From positions 1 to 32,181 of IMG/VR virus record IMGVR_UViG_3300045282_000166: a DNA stretch of 32,181 nt; one strand, written 5' to 3'. This stretch comes from a virus. Both the position numbers and the translations under genes were made by a program. Below, piece by piece: positions 15,269 to 21,654 of the stretch. Positions within the stretch are counted from its first letter, which is position 1; the number at the start of each line of letters is the position of its first letter. Under the pieces are notes generated by a model. That model saw nothing but the letters and a program-made list of their open reading frames with translations. It did no database searches and was not told the DNA's origin.

Positions 15269-15318
15269 GAGGTCTGCAAAACCTCTATTCACCGGTTCGA
15301 ATCCGGTCGTCGCCTCCA
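15269..15318 (+). other. tRNA-Cys 3' half forming the attP core (not a complete tRNA)
   Basis: The anticodon stem (GAGGT/ACCTC, 15269-15273 with 15281-15285) encloses loop CTGCAAA, giving anticodon GCA at 15276-15278. A five-base variable region leads to a perfect T arm: ACCGG, loop TTCGAAT, CCGGT. The 3' acceptor strand CGTCGCC, discriminator T and CCA end at 15318. T at the discriminator is the cysteine identity base. Upstream, a D-arm-like GCCCGAGAGGCC (15252-15263) occurs, but only about 13 bases separate a would-be acceptor strand from the anticodon stem and the acceptor pairing has mismatches. The 5' half is therefore not functional, as expected for attP. Confidence 0.85.
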
Positions 15319-15366
15319 CCTTCTGAGCACGAATCGGGCCGTTCTGGCCAGCGGGCGGGTCGGTCG

Positions 15367-15374
15367 TTACACCA
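15367..15374 (+). repeat. Integrase arm-type repeat, right side of attP
   Basis: A fourth TTACACCA stands on the other side of the tRNA-like core, in the same orientation as the two left copies. Its presence on the opposite arm is what an integrase bridging core and arms would need. Confidence 0.55.
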
Positions 15375-15409
15375 AAAGTGCTCCAGACCATTGTCACTTG
15401 ACCGCCCTT

Positions 15410-15442
15410 CGCTGCCGTGCGCGGCGTCATTGCGGCACCTCG
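15410..15442. repeat. 33-base direct repeat, copy 1
   Basis: Identical to 15679-15711, 269 bases away. Each copy covers the last codons of one gene (ending EVPQ and stop) and the overlapping start of the next (MTPRTAA). The pair brackets the 90-residue gene at 15427-15699. Confidence 0.9.
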
Positions 15443-15699
15443 GAGAGCAGGGCGTCGATGAGGGCGAGAACGGCGGAACGGTACAGGCTTACAGAAAGTC
15501 CGCCCGCGCTCTCATCGAACGGCAGGCATGTCAGCCCTTCGATCTCTTGTTGCAGCGCCACCAGCGCACCCCGCGCAGCCTCGTCCAGAGCAGCACTAAC
15601 GAGCACGTCGAGGCGATCCTCGGTGTCATGGCCGCCATATCGGCAGAACAGATCACGGATCGTCTCGCGCAAAGCTCCCGCTGCCGTGCGCGGCGTCAT
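15427..15699 (-). CDS. Small acidic helical protein, unknown function
   Basis: A 90-residue protein from ATG 15699 (ATGA overlap with the gene before). It is mostly helical (ALRETIRDLFCRYGG, then DRLDVLVSAALDEAARGALVAL) and ends in EVPQ, like its upstream neighbour. It is bracketed by the 33-base direct repeat. No family is recognised; as the last intact gene before attP it may be an accessory or regulatory protein. Confidence 0.6.
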   Translation of the reverse strand: MTPRTAAGALRETIRDLFCRYGGHDTEDRLDVLVSAALDEAARGALVALQQEIEGLTCLPFDESAGGLSVSLYRSAVLALIDALLSEVPQ

Positions 15700-15711
15700 T
15701 GCGGCACCTCG
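15679..15711. repeat. 33-base direct repeat, copy 2
   Basis: Identical to 15410-15442. It spans the stop of the 89-residue gene and the start of the 90-residue gene. Recombination between the copies would remove the gene between them exactly, and the arrangement suggests a past tandem duplication of that gene's start. Confidence 0.9.
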
Positions 15712-15965
15712 TCGAAGATGTCGTCCATGTCGTCTGCGGCGTTGCAGATGTCGCAGGGATGGCCTTCGGGGTGCGTGTCGTCGATGGCGGCGCTCACCGC
15801 GTCCCATGCCTCTCGCAGCCTCACCTCGCGGCGTCGCCAGAGATCGGCGTCACAGGGCCAGACGTAAGCACAGCGACCGCAGAACACGATGCCCTCTGGG
15901 TCGGGGTCGAGCGGATAGTGCTGCACCGGTATCCGCCCCAACTCGTCCAGCTTCTCGGGCATCAT
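15696..15965 (-). CDS. Small protein with two CxxC pairs, unknown function
   Basis: An 89-residue protein from ATG 15965, whose start overlaps the integrase stop by four bases. It has CGRC and, 45 or so residues later, CDIC, plus an extra Cys in YVWPCDAD, so zinc binding is plausible. The C-terminus is very acidic (AADDMDDIFDEVPQ). Position behind integrase suggests a role in the early or lysogeny module, but function is unknown. Confidence 0.6.
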   Translation of the reverse strand: MMPEKLDELGRIPVQHYPLDPDPEGIVFCGRCAYVWPCDADLWRRREVRLREAWDAVSAAIDDTHPEGHPCDICNAADDMDDIFDEVPQ

Positions 15966-17071
15966 TGGACACGCCTCAACGCCCTGTCCAGACCATCGGC
16001 CACGAGCTTGAGACGGGAATCGATTGGATGCGAATACGTGTCCGACGTGATGCGGATCGTCGAGTGCCCGAGGATCTGCTTGACGTCCTCGAGGCCGAAG
16101 CCGAGCGAGAGCATCAGGCTGGCCGCCGTGTGGCGCAGCTCGTGGACGCGGACGCGCGGCAGGGCCAGACGCTCGAGGGTCTCGTACCAGCGTGCCAGGA
16201 TGGCGCTGCCGTGGTAGGGCCGGCCCGCCTCGGTCAGGAAGACGAGGCCGAAGTAGCGCCAGTCCGGCCGGCGCAGGTCCGCCAGGTGGGCCTTGTGCGC
16301 GGCCAGGGCAGCCAGCGCCATCGGGCCCAGCGGCACGCTGCGGGTCCGGCCCGACTTGGTCGGCCGCCGCTCCCATGGCTCATCTCGATCCCTCGTCCGG
16401 TGCAGGGTGGCCCTGATCGTCGCCCTGCCGGCGGCGAGGTCGATGTCGTCCCACGTCAGGCCCAGCGCCTCGGCCTCACGGACGCCTGTCGTCAGGAACA
16501 GCGTCCACAGCGGGTGCAGCCAGTCGCCGCGGGTCTTCTCGATGACCGTCATCGCCTGCTCCAGCGTGAGCGTCGCCGCCTCGCGGCCCCGCGGTGTCGG
16601 CAGCCTGGCATGGGCGACCGGGTTCTCGGCGACCAGGCGGTGCGAGGCCGCCCACAGGAAGGCCTGGTGGAGCACGGCGCGGTGGTGGGTCTTGGTGCGG
16701 GTGGACGTCGCCGAACGGGTCAGGCCGTCGCTGATGACGCCCTCCGTCAGGCGCTCGATCGGGTAGTCGCCGAACAGCGGCACGAGGTGGTTCTTGACGA
16801 TGCCGCGGTAGCCGGCCTTGGTCTTGGGCGCCAGGCTCGACGTGTCCACGGCGTCAGCGAGCCACCAGCGGAGGCACTCCGCGACGGACAGCCTCTTCGT
16901 CCGCCGCACGCCCTGCCCTGTCTCGCGCAGCAGCCGCAGGAGCTCGGCCTGCGCCACCCGTTTGTCCATGCTCGTCGCGGTGCGCCTGCTGCCGTCGGGC
17001 AGGCTGACCCGCGCCACCCAGAGGCCGTTGTTGCCGCGCCGGCAGAGGCTGCCCTGGCGATGTCCCCTCAT
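15962..17071 (-). CDS. int: Tyrosine integrase
   Basis: A 369-residue site-specific recombinase. Residues 1-45 form an arm-binding-type start (GSLCRRGNNGLWVARVSLPDG). A SAM-like core-binding domain spans roughly 60-160. The catalytic domain shows Arg198 (TTGVREAEALGL), Lys239 (PTKSGRTRSVPL), His310-x2-Arg313 (HELRHTAASL), His336 (LGHSTIRI) and the nucleophile Tyr346 (SDTYSH). The full set is present, so it should be active. It acts on attP at 15.2-15.4 kb and a host tRNA-Cys gene. ATG 17071 was chosen because the family start is MRGHRQGS; TTG 17077 is possible. The excisionase-like frame overlaps its first 218 bases. Confidence 0.95.
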   Translation of the reverse strand: MRGHRQGSLCRRGNNGLWVARVSLPDGSRRTATSMDKRVAQAELLRLLRETGQGVRRTKRLSVAECLRWWLADAVDTSSLAPKTKAGYRGIVKNHLVPLFGDYPIERLTEGVISDGLTRSATSTRTKTHHRAVLHQAFLWAASHRLVAENPVAHARLPTPRGREAATLTLEQAMTVIEKTRGDWLHPLWTLFLTTGVREAEALGLTWDDIDLAAGRATIRATLHRTRDRDEPWERRPTKSGRTRSVPLGPMALAALAAHKAHLADLRRPDWRYFGLVFLTEAGRPYHGSAILARWYETLERLALPRVRVHELRHTAASLMLSLGFGLEDVKQILGHSTIRITSDTYSHPIDSRLKLVADGLDRALRRVQ

Positions 17072-17240
17072 GGTCAACCACCCTTCGCAGCTCGACGAAG
17101 CGCTCGAGGTCGCCCGAGTCTACCCGCACGCTGCGGCCGATCCGGACGCCGGCCAGCTCGCCCCGCTTGACGAGCAGGTACACCTGGTCCCGGCTCAACG
17201 CGAGGTCGTCGGCCACCTCGGCGACCGTGAGCAGCTTCAC
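16854..17240 (-). CDS. Excisionase-like HTH protein overlapping integrase
   Basis: The first 55 residues are a MerR/excisionase-type winged helix (LLTVAEVADDLALSRDQVYL, then GRSVRVDSGDLERFVE). This is the usual domain of recombination directionality factors, which bias integrase toward excision. The start is GTG 17240, overlapping the preceding 29-codon gene (GTGA). Unusually, the frame stays open for about 70 more codons through the start of integrase, ending at 16854. That tail is Arg/Ala/Gln-rich and may be only a by-product of GC-rich coding on the integrase frame. The DNA-binding part is secure; the length is not. Confidence 0.75.
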   Translation of the reverse strand: MKLLTVAEVADDLALSRDQVYLLVKRGELAGVRIGRSVRVDSGDLERFVELRRVVDHEGTSPGQPLPARQQRPLGGAGQPARRQQAHRDEHGQTGGAGRAPAAAARDRAGRAADEEAVRRGVPPLVAR

Positions 17241-17326
17241 GCCATGAGGCCCGGCAGCCAGGCCACGACGAGAGCGAACAGCGCCCACAGCAGGCCCACG
17301 GCGACGACGTACAGCCGATCGCTCAC
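17237..17326 (-). CDS. 29-residue single-helix membrane protein
   Basis: GTG 17326 overlaps the upstream stop and its TGA overlaps the excisionase GTG, both by four bases. The product is essentially one membrane helix after SDR (LYVVAVGLLWALFALVVAWL). The double overlap in an otherwise gapless operon supports real translation, either for its product or to couple the excisionase to the genes before it. No family recognised. Confidence 0.5.
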   Translation of the reverse strand: MSDRLYVVAVGLLWALFALVVAWLPGLMA

Positions 17327-17628
17327 GGCTTCGGCTCCGGGCGGGCGAGGGCACGGCGCAAACGGTGCTGTTCCGTGTCACATTCACGACAGCGTCGCTT
17401 GCCGTTGCGAACAGGTCCGAGGACGTGGCCTCGCGGGCAATGGGTCTTGCGGGAGTTCCACGGGCCCGAGTCGAGCGCCGCCTTCAGCGCCGCCTCCAAC
17501 TCGTCCACGCGGGCGAGAGCCTGCGCGGCGTCGCAGCCCTTGTCGCCCCACGGTTGAAGGTCGAAGTCACAGGCGTCGAAGCCGAGACGCGGTTGGTGCC
17601 GCTCGCGGATGGCGTCGAGGTCGCTCAC
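17323..17628 (-). CDS. Zinc-finger protein (CxxGH and CxxC), unknown function
   Basis: A 101-residue protein from GTG 17628 (GTGA overlap). The N-terminal half is helical (ALARVDELEAALKAALDSG). The C-terminal half has CPRGHVLGPVRNGKRRCREC, a knuckle common at the start of small actinophage HNH-type proteins, but the HNH histidines are missing. It is probably a DNA-binding early protein. Certainty about the exact role is low. Confidence 0.6.
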   Translation of the reverse strand: MSDLDAIRERHQPRLGFDACDFDLQPWGDKGCDAAQALARVDELEAALKAALDSGPWNSRKTHCPRGHVLGPVRNGKRRCRECDTEQHRLRRALARPEPKP

Positions 17629-17732
17629 GGTGCGCCGATGATGGCGAGGAACGTCGGCACGGCCAGCACGACGAGGGCGTACAGCAGGCCGAAGACGAGG
17701 ACGAACGCCCAGCCCTCCAGCTCGTCTCTCAT
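17625..17732 (-). CDS. 35-residue single-helix membrane protein
   Basis: ATG 17732 lies within the stop of the VRR-NUC gene and its TGA lies within the next GTG. After an acidic start (RDELEG) comes one long hydrophobic stretch, AFVLVFGLLYALVVLAVPTF. This is the second tiny membrane gene woven into the early operon with four-base overlaps on both sides. The two proteins are not obviously related in sequence. Function unknown. Confidence 0.5.
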   Translation of the reverse strand: MRDELEGWAFVLVFGLLYALVVLAVPTFLAIIGAP

Positions 17733-18046
17733 GCCAGCTCCTTGAGGGCGCGATCGAGATCCTCGGGCCACCAGACCCGGAGGCGAACGCGGTCGAGGTT
17801 CGTGGCATTCGGGAAGTCCTCGGACCAGCCGAGGGCGTGCATCCAGGCGAACTGCTCGGCGTCGAGCCGGCCGCGGGCCGACTTCAGCTCGATGAAGTAC
17901 ACGACGCCATGACGGGCGGCGATGATGTCGGGCACCCCGGCATGGCCCATGCTCAGGGCCCGGTCACTGCGCCGGATATGCGTCCAGCGCCACTGGTACA
18001 CCGTCAACGCGTCGGTAATGGCGGTGAGCAGCTCCTCCTCGGTCAC
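17729..18046 (-). CDS. VRR-NUC domain nuclease
   Basis: A 105-residue stand-alone VRR-NUC (PD-(D/E)XK) nuclease. The signature is complete: GVPDII with Asp40, FIELKS with Glu53 and Lys55, then Gln65 in RLDAEQ. Stand-alone phage VRR-NUC proteins are thought to cut branched or structured DNA, acting like Holliday-junction resolvases. It lies in the recombination-replication operon with a YqaJ/RecT pair, which fits clean-up of recombination intermediates. The start is GTG 18046 (GTGA overlap). Confidence 0.85.
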   Translation of the reverse strand: MTEEELLTAITDALTVYQWRWTHIRRSDRALSMGHAGVPDIIAARHGVVYFIELKSARGRLDAEQFAWMHALGWSEDFPNATNLDRVRLRVWWPEDLDRALKELA

Positions 18047-18267
18047 GACGTCACCTCGACGCCGTAGAGCGCCAGGCGGCGGACGTTCCACTCGGCCGTG
18101 GTGAGGCTCAGGGTTTCGCCCGTCTCGCGGTCCTCGACGTCGACGACAACGAGCGGCCCGGCGTAGCCGACGACGGTGCCGCGGCTGCCGCCCGCCACCA
18201 GCAGGCCCTCCTCGCTGCGCAGGCCGCCCGTGACGACGTAGACGCGGCTGCCGAGCTCGAGGGTCAT
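18043..18267 (-). CDS. Small beta-barrel-like protein, unknown function
   Basis: A 74-residue protein starting at ATG 18267. The pattern SRVYVVTGGLRSEEG, then GTVVGYAGPLVVVDVED resembles a small SH3/KOW-like barrel, but no specific family is recognised. Its GTGA coupling to the VRR-NUC gene suggests co-expression with DNA-processing proteins. Confidence 0.55.
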   Translation of the reverse strand: MTLELGSRVYVVTGGLRSEEGLLVAGGSRGTVVGYAGPLVVVDVEDRETGETLSLTTAEWNVRRLALYGVEVTS

Positions 18268-18270
18268 GGC

Positions 18271-19011
18271 TTAGTGGATGTTGTAGCCAAGTTCAGCCAC
18301 ATGACCACGGCTGGGCCATGGCAACGGCCAGATGGCCTCGAATCCGTCCTTCAGTGGCTCTGTCCATTCCGGGTGCTCTGGATAGATCCTGCGGAAATCG
18401 AAGGCACCAATCCTGTGGTCCAATACCAATTCGCCCCATGACCATTCGGCTTGGTCAAGGAAGTCGCGCCAAGTCATGAGTCCGTTCACTTCGGGCGGCG
18501 TCCCGATCCAGACCGACCGCGGCGTTGGGATCGGATACAGCGGATGCTGTTCGACGAGCACAAGCCTGACGCCGGGGTACTCAAGCCAGATTTCGGCCAT
18601 TCGTTCCTGCATGCGCTCCCGGGCCGCGACCCATTCCTCATCGACGATGTGCTCCCGGCTCGCGATCGCAGAACCAACGAACGCGTTGCCGTCCCAGAAG
18701 TCGATCTGCTCCTGCCCGTCCAGATACCGGAATCGCGAATCCTCCCAAGCTGCCGGAGTCTGGTCGATCAGGCAAGACTTCAACTCAACGAACCACTCGG
18801 GCTCAAAACCGTTGAACCTGCTGCTGAGGGCCAAGTCGGGTACATATGTGGTTCCCTGTAGCGGCGGTTCGTACTCGACATGCATCCGCATCCGATCGAA
18901 ACGCTCGTACGCTGCGGCTTCGAGTCGAGACTTGAAAATCCTGCCCCGATAGACCGTCGGCGTACCACGAGTGCCGAGTCCATGGATGTAATTGGGCGCG
19001 TTCTTATCCAT
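18271..19011 (-). CDS. PD-(D/E)XK endonuclease-like protein
   Basis: A 246-residue protein. The N-terminal half has the nuclease pattern: IFKSRLEAAAYERFDRM (Glu31), YVPDLAL (Asp59), then FVELKS (Glu76 and Lys78), as in TnsA-like and very-short-patch-like nucleases. The C-terminal half is rich in Trp and acidic residues and is not recognised. It starts at ATG 19011 behind GGGAGGGA, overlapping the previous gene by eight bases. Its codons look a little less GC-rich than the neighbours, which may mean recent acquisition. Likely roles are junction cleavage or host DNA degradation. Confidence 0.65.
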   Translation of the reverse strand: MDKNAPNYIHGLGTRGTPTVYRGRIFKSRLEAAAYERFDRMRMHVEYEPPLQGTTYVPDLALSSRFNGFEPEWFVELKSCLIDQTPAAWEDSRFRYLDGQEQIDFWDGNAFVGSAIASREHIVDEEWVAARERMQERMAEIWLEYPGVRLVLVEQHPLYPIPTPRSVWIGTPPEVNGLMTWRDFLDQAEWSWGELVLDHRIGAFDFRRIYPEHPEWTEPLKDGFEAIWPLPWPSRGHVAELGYNIH

Positions 19012-19537
19012 CCTGTCCCTCCCTTCTGAGCACCGCTGCCTGGTGCTCATAAATGCGCTCCAGCTCTGGGTCTCTTCGCGGCGCTTCTTTTTGAAGCGCG
19101 TCGGTGCCATGGGTACGGATAGGTAAGGTATGGACGGGACGGGAGTTCAACCGCTCCGCTTCGTTGTCGGTTGAAGCGCCACGGTTGAAGCGTCGCGCTT
19201 CGCCGGAACGCTCCCCGCCGCGCCTCCCCAACTCCCGCATCTGGCGTCGCTTCGTGCGTACATAGTCGGCAGACTCGTTGTAGTCGCCGAAGTCATGAAT
19301 GCGGTAGTTGCCGCCTTCTGATCGCTCCCACAACCCGGCCTTGACGAGGCAATCGGCCAGTTCAACGGTGCCGCCGAGGCGACGAACTCGCGCCCTGGGC
19401 ACCTGTCCATCGGTGAGAAAACGATTGCACCAGCTAATTGCGAGGGCATGAAGACCCACGCACGCCAGTCGATTTCGGCCTAATAGGTCGAGTTTCGGGT
19501 GGTCGTAGAAGCTGTCGTCCAGCCTGCCCCACGGCAT
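19004..19537 (-). CDS. Replication-initiator/replisome-organiser-like protein
   Basis: A 177-residue protein whose first 100 residues (MPWGRLDDSFYDHPKLDLLG, then ALAISWCNRFLTDGQVP, LVKAGLWERSEGGNYRIHDF) form the winged-helix N-terminal domain found in phage replisome organisers and DnaD-like initiators. The rest is basic and disordered, with short polar repeats. It is the only replication gene seen: no helicase, primase or polymerase is present, so the phage must borrow the host replisome, perhaps through this protein. ATG 19537, coupled to the upstream stop. Confidence 0.65.
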   Translation of the reverse strand: MPWGRLDDSFYDHPKLDLLGRNRLACVGLHALAISWCNRFLTDGQVPRARVRRLGGTVELADCLVKAGLWERSEGGNYRIHDFGDYNESADYVRTKRRQMRELGRRGGERSGEARRFNRGASTDNEAERLNSRPVHTLPIRTHGTDALQKEAPRRDPELERIYEHQAAVLRREGQDG

Positions 19538-19743
19538 CACTCCCGCCCCTCCATCGCTCGTAGCCACGCCTGGTGCTGCCACGTTCGCCGGTGCTGCCTC
19601 ACCATCCACAGCACCTGCACCGAGTTCGTCGGGTCGGCCACCAAGACGCCGCCGCAGAGGCACGGCTCGACCCGCACCGGCCGATATTCGAGAGACACGT
19701 CCGTCTCTTCTTCTGCGCCGTTGACACGCTGCGCGTGGCGCAT
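19537..19743 (-). CDS. Small CxCGG protein, unknown function
   Basis: A 68-residue protein from ATG 19743, with GGGGGAG upstream. It contains CLCGG in a beta-like stretch (VRVEPCLCGGVLVADPTNS), then a Trp/His/Arg-rich helix (VRQHRRTWQHQAWLRAM). One cysteine pair alone would bind zinc only as a dimer. It sits between RecT and the replication protein. Not recognised. Confidence 0.5.
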   Translation of the reverse strand: MRHAQRVNGAEEETDVSLEYRPVRVEPCLCGGVLVADPTNSVQVLWMVRQHRRTWQHQAWLRAMEGRE

Positions 19744-19778
19744 GGGACTCCCCCGGGCCCGCGGGCCCCTGACTACCG

Positions 19779-20585
19779 CTACTTGTTGGGCCAGACGCCG
19801 CCGGCGTTTCGATGCGGCCCGCTGTGTCCCGGCGGCAGGCCGCACTCACCTGTGTCGAGGCTCTTGTCCTCGGCGCCACACATCAGCGGGATCGCCGCCG
19901 ATTCGGTTTCGCTCATCGGCTCATCCAGCACGTCGGGCTCGGGCTCGCCGTCCTCGACGGCGGCCGGCGGCAGCACCTGCGCCCGCTTCTGCTCATATCG
20001 GCCGACAATCTCATCGACTACGGGCGTGGACGTCGGCTCATGGTTGGCGGCCATCACCGCCCGCTTCTCGGCGACACGCTGGGCCAGCGTCTGCGGTGCC
20101 ACCGGCGGCTCGGGCAGGTCGCGATCCCAGCGCTCCTCCACGATCGGCGCCGAGACGTCGAACGCGCGCCGCAGGGCCATGACCTCGGCGACCTTGATCG
20201 CCATCTCCGGCGCGAAGCGCGCGTTGCCGCCCTTGACCGGGTAGCGCCCGGGATACACGAACGGTTTCGACATGTCCTTGCGATAGACCGTGGCCGTGGC
20301 GCGCCAGTAGTCGCCATCGAGGACTGGTTCAGTTACCTCGAGGCCGTCGAATTGCCCTGAACGGTGCGCGATATGAAGAAGCGCGTCGCGGGTGACGTAC
20401 GGCCTTCCATCTACCAGCACCAGGTGCTTGAGCATCAGGTCGAGGTCGTAGCGCTTGGCGATCGCCAGCGCCAGGTCGCGCTGCTCGGGCGGCACGCGGT
20501 CCAGGCCGACAGCCTTCAGGATCGCCAGCCGGCGCCTGCGGTCGCTGTCGTCCTGCTCGGTGGACACCGTGATTTCAGTCGTCAT
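19779..20585 (-). CDS. recT: RecT-family single-strand annealing protein
   Basis: A 268-residue protein with RecT-like features: ALAIAKRYDLDLMLKHLVLV, GRPYVTRDALLHIAHRSG, DYWRATATVYRKDM, and APEMAIKVAEVMALRRAF near 150-165. It would anneal the single strands made by the exonuclease encoded just upstream. The C-terminal 70 residues are a linker ending in CGLPPGHSGPHRN, a small Cys/His knuckle often appended to actinophage proteins. ATG 20585 overlaps the exonuclease stop (ATGA). Confidence 0.85.
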   Translation of the reverse strand: MTTEITVSTEQDDSDRRRRLAILKAVGLDRVPPEQRDLALAIAKRYDLDLMLKHLVLVDGRPYVTRDALLHIAHRSGQFDGLEVTEPVLDGDYWRATATVYRKDMSKPFVYPGRYPVKGGNARFAPEMAIKVAEVMALRRAFDVSAPIVEERWDRDLPEPPVAPQTLAQRVAEKRAVMAANHEPTSTPVVDEIVGRYEQKRAQVLPPAAVEDGEPEPDVLDEPMSETESAAIPLMCGAEDKSLDTGECGLPPGHSGPHRNAGGVWPNK

Positions 20586-21526
20586 GCCTGCTCTCCTTGC
20601 CACTGCAGCCGGAACGGCCTCGCGCCGGGGCGGACAGTGGTGTTCAGTGAAATGAGGGCCTCGCGCTGCTCTTCCGGCAGCGTCGTCAGAAGCCCGGTAG
20701 CGATGCTTTGCCAGTCAATGAGCCGCGCGTCTTTGCTCGTTTTCCACGTCACGGTCCAGCCGTTTCCGACGAGCTTTGTGGCCTCTGCCATGCGACTTTT
20801 GACCGCGATCTCGACGAGATCGATGGCGTTCTCGACGTCTTCCCGTCCATTTCTGAGCCGTTTCAGCTCGCGAATCGCCTCCTCCAGCTCCGAATCGGCC
20901 ACCATTTCGGTGCCGTCGTCGGCCGGATAGCGGCGCCGGATGCTGTCCACCGACTGCGCGAAGGGTCCGCCGGCAGCGAGCCGGGCCCGGAAATCAGCGG
21001 CCACCTCGACCATGCCCGCGAAGACCGCCTCGTCGTGCTCGACCGGATAGCGCCGCAGCTCCTCGCCGCCGATGAGGACCGCCACATCGGCCTGCTGCCA
21101 GCCGAGGACGCCGAGCTGCCAGCGCGTCTGGGCTTCCACGTCCTGGGGCAGCCCGTCGGCGAAGCGGGCCCGCCCCGCCGTCCACTTCGTCTCCACCAGC
21201 AGCCGCCGGCCCATGACGCGGTAGTCGGGTGACGCCGCGGCCCAGCTGATCCGCGGGTGGACCTTGAGGCCGTGGAAGCGGCGCAGCGTGTAGCCCGTCT
21301 GGGCCTCGTACTCGGACGCGATCAGCGGCTCGAGGACCGACCCGATGCGCATCCGCAACGTCGACTCGGTCGTGCGCTCGCCCGCCTTCTCGGCCGCCAC
21401 ATCGGCCTCGCACCGCCACGGCGAGACGCCGAGCAGCGCGCCCATGTCCGTGGCCGTGATCCGCTGCCGACGGGCTTCGAGCCACTCGTCCGAACCCTGG
21501 ATGACGGACAGGCGCGGCGGGCTCAT
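20582..21526 (-). CDS. YqaJ-type (RecE/lambda-exo-like) recombination exonuclease
   Basis: A 314-residue YqaJ-family nuclease. The N-terminus has IQGSDEWLEARRQRITATDM, the family signature helix. The PD-(D/E)XK site is complete: Glu66 (VLEPLIA), Asp101 (AASPDYRV), then Glu112 and Lys114 (LLVETKW). It should resect double-stranded ends from 5' to 3' and hand the single strand to RecT. Residues 225-314 form a C-terminal extension with a coiled coil (ELEEAIRELKRLRNGREDVE). ATG 21526 (ATGA overlap). Confidence 0.9.
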   Translation of the reverse strand: MSPPRLSVIQGSDEWLEARRQRITATDMGALLGVSPWRCEADVAAEKAGERTTESTLRMRIGSVLEPLIASEYEAQTGYTLRRFHGLKVHPRISWAAASPDYRVMGRRLLVETKWTAGRARFADGLPQDVEAQTRWQLGVLGWQQADVAVLIGGEELRRYPVEHDEAVFAGMVEVAADFRARLAAGGPFAQSVDSIRRRYPADDGTEMVADSELEEAIRELKRLRNGREDVENAIDLVEIAVKSRMAEATKLVGNGWTVTWKTSKDARLIDWQSIATGLLTTLPEEQREALISLNTTVRPGARPFRLQWQGEQA

Positions 21527-21654
21527 GCCGCGGGCCCGTCGTGGGCCGCCACGATCGCCAGGATGGCCGCGACGTCCTCGGGCGGACACTCGCCCGACTC
21601 GAGGTACAACAGCGCCAGGATGGCGAGATTGCGGTCGGCGTTGTCGGCGGTCAT
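21523..21654 (-). CDS. 43-residue helical protein, unknown function
   Basis: ATG 21654 and the stop both overlap neighbours by four bases. The product is one or two helices (RNLAILALLYLESGECPPED, then VAAILAIVAAHDG); the acidic residues make it an amphipathic helix pair, not a membrane protein. Possibly a small partner of the recombination proteins. Confidence 0.5.
   Translation of the reverse strand: MTADNADRNLAILALLYLESGECPPEDVAAILAIVAAHDGPAA

Larger units (their letters stand above)
15180..15374. other. Phage attachment site attP (core plus arm-type sites)
   Basis: A short non-coding segment between the late and early gene blocks, about 590 bases from the integrase stop. Its core copies the 3' half of a tRNA-Cys gene, and TTACACCA repeats flank it on both sides. 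A 10-base inverted repeat, GTGCTCAGAA (15237-15246) and TTCTGAGCAC (15321-15330), brackets the tRNA-like core exactly. Tyrosine integrases of temperate phages commonly use tRNA 3' ends so that integration restores the host tRNA. The uninterrupted site implies the sequenced DNA was circular or virion-derived. Confidence 0.85.
15266..15430 (-). pseudogene. Remnant reading frame running into attP
   Basis: A 54-codon frame from ATG 15430, which overlaps the stop of the preceding gene, to a TAA at 15266 inside the attP core. Its first seven codons (MTPRTAA) are identical to the start of the gene at 15427-15699, because both lie in a 33-base direct repeat. The rest reads through the attP arm and tRNA-like core and looks like no protein. 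It is best seen as the stub of a duplicated gene; a tiny real gene is possible but unlikely. Confidence 0.4.

Noticed and set aside
15252-15318. A complete tRNA-Cys gene
   Set aside because: Only the 3' half is intact. The 5' acceptor strand pairs poorly and there is no room for a full D arm, so it is the attP core.
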